Shown one piece after another: positions 50,700-59,015 of a DNA stretch of 64,000 bases (position 1 is the stretch's first letter; each line of letters starts with the position of its first letter). This DNA comes from Mordavella massiliensis. GTDB taxonomy: Bacteria; Bacillota; Clostridia; Lachnospirales; Lachnospiraceae. The notes under the pieces are model-generated. The model searched no databases. It was not told where the DNA came from and worked only from the letters and a program-made list of their open reading frames with translations. Made by a program: the position numbers and the translations under genes. Location of the stretch: NCBI RefSeq assembly GCF_016901695.1, contig NZ_JACJKS010000002.1:166980-230979 (forward strand), in the 5' to 3' direction.

Positions 50700-51983
50700 A
50701 TGTTTGCAGACAGAGCGAAAATATTTATCCGTTCCGGAAAAGGCGGGGACGGGCATGTCAGCTTCCGCAGGGAGCTGTATGTTCCGAACGGAGGCCCGGA
50801 CGGCGGGGACGGTGGAAGAGGAGGAGACGTGATCTTCGAGGTGGACGAGGGACTGAACACGCTCCAGGACTTCCGGCACAAGCGGAAATATGCGGCAAAG
50901 GACGGCGAGCCCGGGGGGAAGAGACGCTGCCACGGGGCCGATGCCGATGATATCATACTCCGGGTGCCTGAGGGCACTGTGATCAAGGAAGCCGAGACCG
51001 GAAAAGTCATTGCAGACATGTCCGGAGAGAACCGGCGCCAGGTCATCTTAAAGGGCGGAAAAGGCGGCCTCGGCAACCAGCATTTCGCCACAGCCACCAT
51101 GCAGATCCCGAAATACGCGCAGCCGGGACAGCCGGCCCAGGAACTCTGGGTCACCCTGGAGCTGAAAGTCATCGCGGACGTGGGGCTGGTCGGTTTCCCG
51201 AACGTGGGAAAATCCACCTTCCTCTCACGGGTGACAAACGCCAGGCCGAAGATCGCCAACTATCACTTTACGACACTGAGTCCCAACCTGGGCGTCGTGG
51301 ACATGCCGGGCGCCAAGGGCTTTGTCATTGCCGACATCCCCGGACTCATTGAGGGCGCATCGGAAGGCGTGGGGCTTGGACATGAGTTCCTGCGTCACAT
51401 CGAGCGCACAAAGCTCATCATCCATGTGGTGGATGCGGCCGGAACCGAAGGCCGGGATCCGGTGGACGACATTCACAAGATCAATGCGGAGCTGGAGGCG
51501 TACAATCCAGAGATCGCCTCAAGGCCACAGATCATCGCAGCCAACAAGATCGACGCCATTTATGCGGAGGGTGAGGATCCGGTAGAGCGGCTGCGCAAAG
51601 AGTTCGAGCCCGCAGGGATCAAAGTGTTCCCCATCTCGGGCGTCACCGGAGCCGGGATAGAGGAACTTCTGTATGAAGTGTCCCGCAGGCTGGATGAGAT
51701 GGATGACGAGCCGGTTATCTTCCAGCAGGAGTATTTCCCCGAGGACGAGCTCATCTACGAGGATCTTCCCTTTACTGTGGAGAAGGAAGACGACGTATAC
51801 GTGGTGGAGGGACCCAAGATCGAGAAGATGCTCGGCTACACCAACCTGGATTCTGAGAAGGGCTTCCAGTTCTTCCAGAAGTTCCTGAAGGACACGGGAA
51901 TCCTGGACGAACTGGAGGCAAAGGGCATCCAGGAGGGCGATACCGTGCGGATGTACGGGCTGCAGTTTGACTATTACAAGTAA
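50700..51983 (+). CDS. obgE: GTPase Obg
   Basis: The 427-residue protein starts at MFADRAKIFIRSGKGGDGHVSF (AGGAGAGG upstream); the longer frame runs through the terminator. Domains: glycine-rich Obg fold (residues about 1-158), G domain with GFPNVGKST (G1), DIPGLIEGA (G3), NKID (G4), and the C-terminal OCT domain (about residues 340-427, EDLPFTVEKEDDVYVVEGPKIEKM). Obg couples GTP level to ribosome assembly and, in spore formers, to entry into sporulation. Full length for the family. Confidence 0.98.
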   Translation: MFADRAKIFIRSGKGGDGHVSFRRELYVPNGGPDGGDGGRGGDVIFEVDEGLNTLQDFRHKRKYAAKDGEPGGKRRCHGADADDIILRVPEGTVIKEAETGKVIADMSGENRRQVILKGGKGGLGNQHFATATMQIPKYAQPGQPAQELWVTLELKVIADVGLVGFPNVGKSTFLSRVTNARPKIANYHFTTLSPNLGVVDMPGAKGFVIADIPGLIEGASEGVGLGHEFLRHIERTKLIIHVVDAAGTEGRDPVDDIHKINAELEAYNPEIASRPQIIAANKIDAIYAEGEDPVERLRKEFEPAGIKVFPISGVTGAGIEELLYEVSRRLDEMDDEPVIFQQEYFPEDELIYEDLPFTVEKEDDVYVVEGPKIEKMLGYTNLDSEKGFQFFQKFLKDTGILDELEAKGIQEGDTVRMYGLQFDYYK

Positions 51984-52002
51984 AGAACAGGAGAGACAAA
52001 TC

Positions 52003-52293
52003 ATGACGACAAAACAGCGGGCATATCTGAAAAGCCTTGCCATGACGATGGATCCCATCTTCCAGATCGGCAAGAACAGCATGACGCCGGAGCTGACGAA
52101 GGCAGTCAGCGAGGCGCTGGAGGCAAGGGAGCTCATCAAGGTGAGCGTGCTCCAGAACTGTGCGGACGATCCGAAGGAGCTGGCCGCAGTCCTGGCGGAG
52201 CGCACAAGGTCCCAGGTGGTGCAGGTCATCGGAAAGAAGATCGTCCTCTACAAAGAGGGAAAGAACGAGAAAAAGAAGATCGAACTGCCGTAG
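52003..52293 (+). CDS. yhbY: YhbY-family RNA-binding protein
   Basis: The 96-residue protein is a single CRM domain: MTTKQRAYLKSLAMTMDPIFQIGKNSMTPELTKAVSEALEARELIKVSVL and VVQVIGKKIVLYKEGK with the GxxG loop absent or modified. Such proteins bind pre-50S ribosomes. It follows obgE by 19 bases and precedes nadD, the conserved order. The ATG at 52003 is used; the frame opens earlier inside obgE. Confidence 0.92.
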   Translation: MTTKQRAYLKSLAMTMDPIFQIGKNSMTPELTKAVSEALEARELIKVSVLQNCADDPKELAAVLAERTRSQVVQVIGKKIVLYKEGKNEKKKIELP

Positions 52294-52308
52294 GCCGGGG
52301 AGCTGTAT

Positions 52309-52914
52309 ATGAAGATCGGTATCATGGGCGGCACCTTTGACCCGGTCCACAACGGACATCTCGCGCTGGCTAAGTGCGCCTGCCGGGAATATCTGCTGGA
52401 TCAGGTCTGGTTTATGCCAAACGGGCATCCGCCCCACAAGGACAACAATAAGATCGTCTCCACGCCGGAGCAGAGGGCGCAGATGGTGTCTCTTGCCATC
52501 CGCGGACATGAGAGGTTCCGCCTGGAGGACTATGAGCTGAAACAGCAGAAGGTGTGCTGCTCCTACGAGACGATGGAGCACTTTAAGAAGGCCCGCCCTG
52601 ACGACACGTTTTATTTCATCATCGGGGCGGATTCCCTGTTCTCCATCGAGCAGTGGGTGCATGTGGAGCGGCTTTTCCCGACCTGCACGGTCCTGGCGGC
52701 ATTCCGGGACGACAAGAGCAGCCGGAGCGTGATGCGCTCCCGGATGCGCCTGCTGCGCGGGAAATATCAGGCGGACATCCGCCTTCTCACGATGCCGCCT
52801 GTCGATGTATCCTCCCATGAACTGCGCAGGATGCTCATGGAACATGCGGATGTGTCGGCGTATCTGCCGGAGGCAGTGGAGGCATATATTCGGGAAAACA
52901 GACTCTATGCGTAA
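52309..52914 (+). CDS. nadD: Nicotinate-nucleotide adenylyltransferase
   Basis: The 201-residue protein has MKIGIMGGTFDPVHNGHLALAK (nucleotidyltransferase HxGH motif), WFMPNGHPPHKDNNKIVSTPEQRAQMV, DTFYFIIGADSLFSIEQW and VDVSSHELRRML at the C-terminus. It adenylates nicotinate mononucleotide in NAD synthesis. The length and motifs are standard. The stop lies within the leader of the yqeK start. Confidence 0.97.
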   Translation: MKIGIMGGTFDPVHNGHLALAKCACREYLLDQVWFMPNGHPPHKDNNKIVSTPEQRAQMVSLAIRGHERFRLEDYELKQQKVCCSYETMEHFKKARPDDTFYFIIGADSLFSIEQWVHVERLFPTCTVLAAFRDDKSSRSVMRSRMRLLRGKYQADIRLLTMPPVDVSSHELRRMLMEHADVSAYLPEAVEAYIRENRLYA

Positions 52915-52930
52915 GGAAGTGTGCAGCAGT

Positions 52931-53518
52931 ATGAATGAAGCGATCGACAAGATGCGCAAGAAAGTAAAAAAGTATCTGGACAAGGACAGGTACATTCACA
53001 CACTGGGGGTCATGTACACAGCCGGCGCGCTGGCCATGCGCTGGGGCGCTGATCTGGATCAGGCGCTGATCGCAGGGCTTCTGCACGACTGCGCCAAGTG
53101 TATCCCCAACGATAAAAAGATCCGCATGTGCCGCAAGAACGGCATCACAGTCTCGCCGGCGGAAGAGGCGAACCCGTCCCTTCTGCACGCCAAGCTGGGC
53201 GCGTACCTGGCTGCGAAGAAATATCACATCCGGGACAGGGGCATTCTGTCTGCCATCACCTGCCACACGACGGGAAAGCCCCAGATGAGCCTGCTGGACA
53301 AGATCCTCTACATTGCGGACTACATCGAGCCGAACCGGGCGCAACTGCCTAACATGGCAAAAGCAAGACGGCTGGCATTTGAGGATATCGACGAGTGTCT
53401 CTATATGCTCCTTAAAGATTCCCTCGTGTATCTGAACTCCAGGGGGCTGCCGGTAGATCCCGCCACAGAGCGGACGTACGTGTACTATAAAGACTATTTA
53501 AAGAAAGAGGAGGACTGA
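52931..53518 (+). CDS. yqeK: YqeK HD-domain nucleotide phosphohydrolase
   Basis: The protein of about 195 residues is an HD hydrolase: VKKYLDKDRYIHTLGVMYTAGALAMRWG, LIAGLLHDCAK (HD), HAKLGAYLAAKKYHI and ITCHTTGKPQMSLLDKILYIADYIEPNR. YqeK enzymes hydrolyse diadenosine polyphosphates (Ap4A). The ATG at 52931 has AAGGAAG 11 bases upstream; an alternative ATG at 52907 lies inside nadD. It is always beside nadD in Firmicutes. Confidence 0.92.
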   Translation: MNEAIDKMRKKVKKYLDKDRYIHTLGVMYTAGALAMRWGADLDQALIAGLLHDCAKCIPNDKKIRMCRKNGITVSPAEEANPSLLHAKLGAYLAAKKYHIRDRGILSAITCHTTGKPQMSLLDKILYIADYIEPNRAQLPNMAKARRLAFEDIDECLYMLLKDSLVYLNSRGLPVDPATERTYVYYKDYLKKEED

Positions 53519-53520
53519 CT

Positions 53521-53877
53521 ATGAACCACTCGAAAAACATGGCTCTTACTGCCTGGAAGGCGCTGGACGAGAAAAAGGGACGTGATATCCGGATCATCCG
53601 GATCGAGGAGATCTCCGTCATCGCAGATTACTTTGTCATTGCGGACGGCGGCAGTTCCAGCCAGGTGAACGCCCTGGTGGACAACGTGGAGGAGAAGATG
53701 CACCTGGCCGGCTTCTCCCTGAAACAGAGAGAGGGGCGGGAGGGCACCTGGGTGCTCCTGGATTACGGCGATGTGATCGTCCATGTATTTGACCAGGAGA
53801 ACCGCTCCTTCTACAATCTGGAACATGTCTGGAGCGACGGGCAGACCGTCAGCCCGGAAGAACTTGGCGGAGAATAG
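53521..53877 (+). CDS. rsfS: Ribosome silencing factor RsfS
   Basis: The 118-residue protein matches RsfS/YbeB/Iojap: NMALTAWKALDEKKGRDIRIIRIEEISVIADYFVIADGGSSSQVNALVDNVEEKM and EGTWVLLDYGDVIVHVFDQENRSFYNLEHVW. It binds L14 and blocks subunit joining in starving cells. It starts two bases after the yqeK stop, last gene of the cluster. A partly paired hairpin (about 53886-53924) follows. Confidence 0.96.
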   Translation: MNHSKNMALTAWKALDEKKGRDIRIIRIEEISVIADYFVIADGGSSSQVNALVDNVEEKMHLAGFSLKQREGREGTWVLLDYGDVIVHVFDQENRSFYNLEHVWSDGQTVSPEELGGE

Positions 53878-53932
53878 GGAACAGGGCAGGCAGATCACCC
53901 GGAACCGGATGACCTACCTGCTTTGCTTGGCG

Positions 53933-53975
53933 CCGGTTGCGGAATTGTAAAGTCCGGTTGCTGGCATGCAACCGG
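53933..53975 (+). promoter_or_regulatory. Operator-like repeats of CCGGTTGC before the XRE gene
   Basis: CCGGTTGC occurs directly at 53933-53940 and 53954-53961, and inverted (GCAACCGG) at 53968-53975; the last two form a palindrome with a six-base centre. A TATACT -10-like box follows at about 53984-53989. The pattern is what an autoregulated helix-turn-helix gene would show. Confidence 0.5.
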
Positions 53976-54050
53976 TGAAAACGCTATACTTTTCCTGACA
54001 AAGACCAGTGAGGCGCATGTGACAAGCCGGCTGGCAGAAGGAGAACACAT

Positions 54051-55043
54051 ATGATCTTAGCAGACAAAATTATTTACTTGCGGAAAAAGGCTGGCTGGTC
54101 CCAGGAGGAGCTGGCGGAGAAAATGGGGGTAAGCAGACAGTCCATCTCAAAATGGGAGGGAGCCCTGTCTGTTCCGGATATGAACCGGATCCTGAGGCTG
54201 TCCGAACTCTTTGACGTCAGCACAGACTATCTTCTTCGTGACGAGATCGAGGAGGAAGAGAAAAATCCGGCGACCGATGAGAAAGTCGCAGATGAGACAG
54301 GAGAGAAGCTGGTTCCTGTGTCCATGGAACTTGCCAACGACTATCTGGCGCACTGCCAAAGGGCGTCGGTTCCCACCGCTTTCGGTGTGTTTTTATGCAT
54401 CATGTCACCGGTGTTTCTTCTTCTCCTTGCCGGGGCCGGGGAAGCAGGACTGATCCCGCTGACGGAAGACCAGGGAGCCCTTCTTGGGACTACCATCCTG
54501 ATCCTTCTGATCGTGGCGGCAGTATCCATCTTTGTGATCAACGGTCATTATGATGAAAAGTATGAGTTCCTGGAGAAGGAGGCACTGGATACAGCCTACG
54601 GAGTGGATGGCATGGTCCGGGACCGGAAACAGAAATACGAGAGAAGTCATGTGAAGAAGCTGACCGTTGGCGTGGCGCTGTGCGTGGCCTCCTGCATCCC
54701 CATTTTCCTGATGATCCTTCTGTTCGGGGAAGAAAATGTGATGGCGCTGACAGGGGCAATAGCACTGCTTCTGTTTCTGGTGGCCACCGGTGTGTTCCTT
54801 ATTGTACATACCTGTATCGTCTGGGACGGCTACCAGGTTCTTCTGGAAGAGGGGGACTATACCCGGATCGCCAAGAAGCAGAACAAGCGGATCAGCGGGA
54901 TCTACTGGGGCTGCGTGACAGCTGTGTATCTGCTGGTCAGCTTCCTGACTATGGAGTGGCGCATCACATGGGTGATCTGGCCGGTGGCCGGGATCGTGTG
55001 GGGTGTAGTCAGCAGCATTTACCGGAACCGGGCAGAGCGGTGA
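54051..55043 (+). CDS. XRE-family regulator with C-terminal membrane domain
   Basis: The 330-residue protein begins with an HTH of the Cro/C1 type (residues about 5-60, KIIYLRKKAGWSQEELAEKMGVSRQSISKWEGALSVPDMNRILRLSELFDVSTDYLL). The rest has about five membrane segments in two clusters (FGVFLCIMSPVFLLLLAGAG, GTTILILLIVAAVSIFVI, LTVGVALCVASCIPIFLMILLFG, GAIALLLFLVATGVFLIV, and a final pair). It is a membrane-tethered transcription regulator of a kind frequent in Lachnospiraceae; signal and targets are unknown. A terminator follows directly. Confidence 0.88.
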   Translation: MILADKIIYLRKKAGWSQEELAEKMGVSRQSISKWEGALSVPDMNRILRLSELFDVSTDYLLRDEIEEEEKNPATDEKVADETGEKLVPVSMELANDYLAHCQRASVPTAFGVFLCIMSPVFLLLLAGAGEAGLIPLTEDQGALLGTTILILLIVAAVSIFVINGHYDEKYEFLEKEALDTAYGVDGMVRDRKQKYERSHVKKLTVGVALCVASCIPIFLMILLFGEENVMALTGAIALLLFLVATGVFLIVHTCIVWDGYQVLLEEGDYTRIAKKQNKRISGIYWGCVTAVYLLVSFLTMEWRITWVIWPVAGIVWGVVSSIYRNRAER

Positions 55044-55048
55044 CTTTC

Positions 55049-55095
55049 AAGATCCTGGCTGGGGAGCGACCCCGCTCAGGATCTTTCTTTTTCTA
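55049..55095 (+). terminator. Terminator of the XRE gene
   Basis: AAGATCCTG and CAGGATCTT flank an inner GGGG/CCCC stem with a five-base loop, and a TTTCTTTTTC run follows. Confidence 0.85.
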
Positions 55096-55226
55096 TTCCA
55101 TCTTGTACCAAGACAGAAAGTATGGTAAATTTGTTTTATCTAAGGCGGCTGGCATATCGCCACATCTTACGCCGCCAGAGAATCTGGTAGTTCCAAAGCC
55201 TCATTTTCAGAGGTAAGATCAACTGC

Positions 55227-55255
55227 TTGTAACCAAAGGACAATTTCGTTATAAT
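55227..55255 (+). promoter_or_regulatory. Promoter of the frameshifted nuclease gene
   Basis: TTGTAA (55227-55232), a 17-base spacer and TATAAT (55250-55255), 18 bases before the start codon. Confidence 0.65.
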
Positions 55256-55272
55256 GAAGAGAGGAAAAGCCT

Positions 55273-56167
55273 ATGAAAAATGAACTGGCCAGAGATCTTT
55301 CTCTGGCGGAAGGAAAGCACCAGTATGACAACTATGTGAAACGGGTCCTTTCCAATAAGATCATCCTGGCATGGATCTTAAAGTATGTGACAGAAGAGTT
55401 CGCGGATATGTCTGTGGATGAGATCAAAACCTGTATCGGTCCGGACATTGAGATGTCTGAAGTAGGAGTGATGCCCGGCGTGGCCAACCGGCGGGAAATG
55501 GAAAAGATCAGAGGAGAAGTGCAGGAGGATGCCGTCCCGGGAGAGGGCGAGATTTACTATGACATCCGGTTTTCCGCCTATCTTAAGGCCTGGAAAGAAC
55601 GGATCAGGTTGCTGATCAATGTGGAAGCGCAGAAAACATTCTATCCCGGATATTCTCTTACAACAAGAGGTATCTTCTATGGGGCACGGATGATCTCGGC
55701 CCAGAAAGAGATAGAATTTACCGGACTATATTGGAAATGCAATTTCCAAGTATCAGATCTGTAAAGAGGATTTGATTTCGGGGATTCCGGATCAGAGGAA
55801 TACATATGATAAGATGACAGTAGTGACGGTCTGCCTGAATCCAAAGTCTGAGAGGGGGAATCCATTGACCCGGATGCTGGGACTGCTTCTATCACCAAAG
55901 ATTAAAGGAAAAGTAAAGATACAACGATTGAAAAAAGAATTTTCGATACCAATGGAAAGTAAGACCATGGGAGAGGAGTTGAACCAGATGTGCAACCTAA
56001 GTGATTATGTGGAAGAACTGGGAATTGAACAGGGAAGAGAACAGCTTTTATTACAGCTTGTAGAGAAGAAACTTGCCAGGGGGATCTCTATCCCTGAGAT
56101 TGCAAATGCCCTGGAGGAGACGGAAGAGACAATCCGTCAACTTGTAAATAAATTGCAGCGGGCTTAA
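55273..56167 (+). pseudogene. Rpn/PD-(D/E)XK transposase-family nuclease, frameshifted
   Basis: Two frames that should be one protein. The first, 55273-55764, encodes MKNELARDLSLAEGKHQYDN... with IYYDIRFSAYLKAWKERI and LINVEAQKTFYPGYSLTTRGIFYGARM, the PD-(D/E)XK (Rpn, ExQ) nuclease pattern of the Lachnospiraceae family. It stops after a non-family tail. The second, in the +1 frame, continues ISKYQICKEDLISG and IPDQRNTYDKMTVVTVCLNP through to a C-terminal YVEELGIEQGREQLLLQLVEKKLARG. A single-base deletion at about 55720-55735 best explains it. Proteins of this type are linked to recombination or transposition. A programmed frameshift is less likely, as no slippery run is seen at the junction. 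Confidence 0.75.
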
Positions 56168-56291
56168 TATGCATGCTGTAATTCACATGTTTTTCAGAAA
56201 AGCTCCGGGCTGATCCTGCGGTCCCGGAAGTAAACTTCCCTGTCCTGCTCACCGATGGGACGCAGTACCCGGCAGGGCTTCCCCACAGTTG

Positions 56292-56334
56292 GCTGGCGCT
56301 GGAATCAAGCTCGTTCCAGTGCCAGCAGTTTTTC
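56292..56334 (+). terminator. Terminator-like hairpin downstream of the nuclease pseudogene
   Basis: GCTGGCGCTGGAA pairs with TTCCAGTGCCAGC (one G-T pair) over a nine-base loop, followed by AGTTTTTC and more T. Orientation fits plus-strand transcription. The surrounding 56168-56389 holds no gene I can support. Confidence 0.65.
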
Positions 56335-56389
56335 TTTTCTCCAGATACCGCCGGCATATCCGGTTAGGTTTCCGTCCGCCTCTTTCCCT

Positions 56390-57007
56390 TTACCTGAAGA
56401 AGCGGAACACGCCGATCACCCGCCCGAGGATCTGTACGTCTCTTACAATGATCGGATCCATAAAGTCGTTCTCCGGCTGCAGGCGGATCACGCCTTCTTC
56501 CTTGTAGAAAGTCTTGACAGTGGCGCCGTCCTCGATAAGGGCTACGACCATATCGCCGTTGTCAGCGGTATGGCGCTCCTCGACAAGGACATAGTCCCCA
56601 TCCAGAATGCCGGCATTGATCATACTTTCCCCCCTGACTGTCAGAAGGAATGTCTTATTATTTGGAAGCATCTCCACCGGAATAGGGAAGTAGTTCTCAA
56701 TGTTCTCCTGCGCCAGGATCGGCTGTCCGGCTGCAACCTGCCCGATCAGCGGCACATTGGAGACTTCCCGCCTCGTCAGATTGAAGGTGTCATCCAGCAC
56801 CTCGATAGCCCGCGGTTTTGTGGGATCTCTTCTGATGTATCCGTTCTTCTCCAGCGTCTCAAGGTGAGAGTGGACGGAAGAGGTGGATTTCAGATGGACG
56901 GCTTCGCAGATGTCGCGGACAGCCGGCGGAAAGCCTCTTGTCAGGATCTGTTCCTTGATATACTCTAATATTTCCTGCTGTTTCGGACTTATCTTTCCCT
57001 GTGACAT
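56390..57007 (-). CDS. lexA: SOS repressor LexA
   Basis: The 205-residue protein has the winged HTH ([54 protein letters not shown]), the self-cleavage site Ala-Gly in GQVAAGQP, and the Ser-Lys dyad ([11 protein letters not shown] and VKTFYKE). RecA-stimulated autocleavage induces the SOS regulon. It is divergent from a LysM gene, the lexA-yneA arrangement of Firmicutes. Several LexA boxes lie between the two genes, so it should be autoregulated. Confidence 0.98.
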   Translation of the reverse strand: MSQGKISPKQQEILEYIKEQILTRGFPPAVRDICEAVHLKSTSSVHSHLETLEKNGYIRRDPTKPRAIEVLDDTFNLTRREVSNVPLIGQVAAGQPILAQENIENYFPIPVEMLPNNKTFLLTVRGESMINAGILDGDYVLVEERHTADNGDMVVALIEDGATVKTFYKEEGVIRLQPENDFMDPIIVRDVQILGRVIGVFRFFR

Positions 57008-57096
57008 GGCCAGTTCCCCCTTGCATATCTATATCTTGTATTTTAAGTGAAATAATTTTTATATGTAACATTTTATCATACGCATATAAAAAAGGC

Positions 57097-57121
57097 AAAC
57101 AAATGTTTAGAAAATATGTTC
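57097..57121. promoter_or_regulatory. Two tandem LexA boxes near lexA
   Basis: AAACaaatGTTT (57097-57108) and GAAAatatGTTC (57110-57121) fit the Gram-positive SOS box GAACnnnnGTTC with one or two changes. They lie 90-114 bases before the lexA start codon, in its promoter area. Confidence 0.65.
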
Positions 57122-57141
57122 GATTTTTTGTGGCAAACGTA

Positions 57142-57170
57142 TTGACAAACATGTGTTCGTACTTTATAAT
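57142..57170 (+). promoter_or_regulatory. LexA-controlled promoter of the yneA-like gene
   Basis: Perfect TTGACA (57142-57147) and TATAAT (57165-57170) with 17 bases between. A LexA box, AAACatgtGTTC (57147-57158), lies in the spacer and overlaps the -35 box, so bound LexA would exclude RNA polymerase. Confidence 0.85.
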
Positions 57171-57184
57171 GAAAATCACAAAAG

Positions 57185-57196
57185 GAACGAATGTTC
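57185..57196. promoter_or_regulatory. Consensus LexA box
   Basis: GAACgaatGTTC matches the SOS box exactly and lies just after the expected transcript start of the yneA-like gene. Confidence 0.8.
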
Positions 57197-57231
57197 GGAT
57201 AAGATAAAGACAGAAGAGGGGTACAGGGAGT

Positions 57232-57585
57232 ATGAATGCACACAGATTACATGCAGCAAGCAAAAGAAGAAGAGTTGTATACAGAGAAAAAGTCATGATC
57301 CTGCTGGCGGCAGTTCTGATCGCATTCGCCTGCCTCTGCTTTATCATGATCGAGAGTTCTCAGTCTGTGCAGGCGCAGGATCCGGACACAGCGGCCGGTA
57401 CGCAGAAGTTCTATAAAAGTATTGAGATCGGATCAGGCGATACGCTCTGGGATCTTGCGGAGAGCTATACGGAAGGCACAGATATCTCTATACAGGAATA
57501 TGTGTGTGATCTTATGGACATCAACCAGCTTGAAAATGATCTGATCCATGAAGGCCAGTATCTGACGGTTGTCTATTACAGATAA
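57232..57585 (+). CDS. yneA: YneA-like cell division suppressor with LysM domain
   Basis: The 117-residue protein has a basic N-terminus, one membrane segment (residues about 22-41, VMILLAAVLIAFACLCFIMI) and a C-terminal LysM-type domain (IEIGSGDTLWDLAESYTEG ... LMDINQLENDLIHEGQYLTVVYY). In Firmicutes, YneA next to lexA delays septation during the SOS response. The architecture (membrane anchor plus LysM), divergent lexA and the LexA-box promoter support the call; sequence identity is low outside LysM. Confidence 0.88.
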   Translation: MNAHRLHAASKRRRVVYREKVMILLAAVLIAFACLCFIMIESSQSVQAQDPDTAAGTQKFYKSIEIGSGDTLWDLAESYTEGTDISIQEYVCDLMDINQLENDLIHEGQYLTVVYYR

Positions 57586-57887
57586 AACGGCGGCCGGTTT
57601 ATTCCGATATATAATTGCCTTTATCCTCTGGAGAACAGGCTTTATATATGATTATACTCACCCATTGACAGCATCCTGTGAGGCAGCAGAAGCGCCGCCG
57701 GACAGGGTGCTGTCTGCATGTTCTGTGCTTAGCAGCCTCCAAAGTGTCCTGAAGGTGTTTTGTCACAGAAACAGATCTATACGTAAAATACCGATTTTTC
57801 CAAAAGATATGGACAAAAAAGCCGGCATGCGGTATAATCTGTCCTGGAGTTATAAATCATGTATCAGATAAAGGGGTTTATTCTATT
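57586..57887. other. Intergenic region with hairpin and promoter
   Basis: No gene is seen in these 302 bases. They hold a 13-base stem (GACAGCATCCTGT, 57667-57679, with ACAGGGTGCTGTC, 57702-57714; 22-base loop, no T run) and a promoter for the recombinase gene: TGGACA (57810-57815), 17 bases, TATAAT (57833-57838). Confidence 0.6.
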
Positions 57888-58946
57888 ATGAAAGAAACGA
57901 AATCTTATCACGAGCAGACAGTCATAGACTATACGCTTCGTCTCCGCGAGATCCTGAAAACCCTTCCGCCTTTTGCGAAGGATTTCTTCCGGGCTATTGA
58001 GCCCAATTCGTCGATCCGCACGCGGATGAATTACGCTTACGATATCCGGGTGTTTTTTCACTTTTTAATGGAGAATAATCCGGTCTATAAGGAGTATACG
58101 ATCGACCGGTTCCACGTCACGGATCTGGACAGGCTGGAGCCTGTGGATATCGAGGAATACATGGAATATCTGAAAGTTTACAGGCGTGATGACGATGAGG
58201 TGATGACCAACGGGGAGAAAGGCCTTGCCAGGAAGATGTCCGCGCTTCGCAGTTTCTATGCCTACTACCACAGACATGGCTATATAAGCAGCAATCCGAC
58301 CCTTCTTGTAGACATGCCCAAACAGCATGAAAAGGCGATCATCCGGCTGGATGCAGATGAGGTGGCCATGCTGCTCGATCATGTTGAGACGTGCGGGAAC
58401 GCCCTCACAGGACAGGCGAAAGTTTACTATGAAAAGACAAAGGAGCGGGATCTTGCGATCCTGACCCTTCTTCTCGGAACCGGCATCCGTGTTTCAGAGT
58501 GCGTTGGACTCGATATCCAGGATGTGGATTTCAAGAACAACGGGATCACCATCACCCGGAAAGGCGGCAACCAGATGGTCGTCTACTTTGGCGATGAGGT
58601 GGAGAAAGCGCTCAGAGCCTATATGGAGGGAAGCCGCAAAGCCGCTTCTCCCCTGCCCGGCCACGAGAACGCCCTCTTCCTCTCCACCCAGAAGCGCCGT
58701 ATGGGCGTCCAGGCAGTGGAGAACATGGTGAAGAAATATGCCCGCCAGGTCACGCCGAACAAGAAGATCACGCCCCATAAGCTCCGCAGCACCTACGGCA
58801 CATCCCTCTACAAGGAGACCGGAGACATCTACCTGGTGGCTGATGTGCTGGGACACAAGGACGTGAACACGACAAAGAAGCACTATGCAGCCATTGACGA
58901 GAACCGGCGCCGACAGGCGGCCACAGCCGTGCATCTGCGGGAATAG
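57888..58946 (+). CDS. Tyrosine recombinase (XerC/XerD-like)
   Basis: The 352-residue protein has a SAM-like core-binding N-terminal domain (residues about 1-145) and the catalytic domain: TGIRVSECVGLDIQDVDF (Arg I), ITRKGGNQ (Lys), HKLRSTYGTSLY (HxxR), DVLGHKDVNTTKKHYAAI (His and the nucleophile Tyr). All active-site residues are present. No phage genes or direct repeats flank it, so a chromosomal Xer-type role (dimer resolution or a cassette recombinase) is more likely than a prophage integrase. The N-terminal region is longer than in classical XerC/D. Confidence 0.88.
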   Translation: MKETKSYHEQTVIDYTLRLREILKTLPPFAKDFFRAIEPNSSIRTRMNYAYDIRVFFHFLMENNPVYKEYTIDRFHVTDLDRLEPVDIEEYMEYLKVYRRDDDEVMTNGEKGLARKMSALRSFYAYYHRHGYISSNPTLLVDMPKQHEKAIIRLDADEVAMLLDHVETCGNALTGQAKVYYEKTKERDLAILTLLLGTGIRVSECVGLDIQDVDFKNNGITITRKGGNQMVVYFGDEVEKALRAYMEGSRKAASPLPGHENALFLSTQKRRMGVQAVENMVKKYARQVTPNKKITPHKLRSTYGTSLYKETGDIYLVADVLGHKDVNTTKKHYAAIDENRRRQAATAVHLRE

Positions 58947-59015
58947 CAGGTTTTAGTGCTCATAATTATTTTATGGAAATCAAAAAAAGACAAGAGAAAG
59001 GAATTGCTTGCCATT

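Noticed and set aside
57888..58946. Prophage or integrative element around the tyrosine recombinase
   Set aside because: No phage or conjugation genes and no direct repeats in the flanks; neighbours are core genes.
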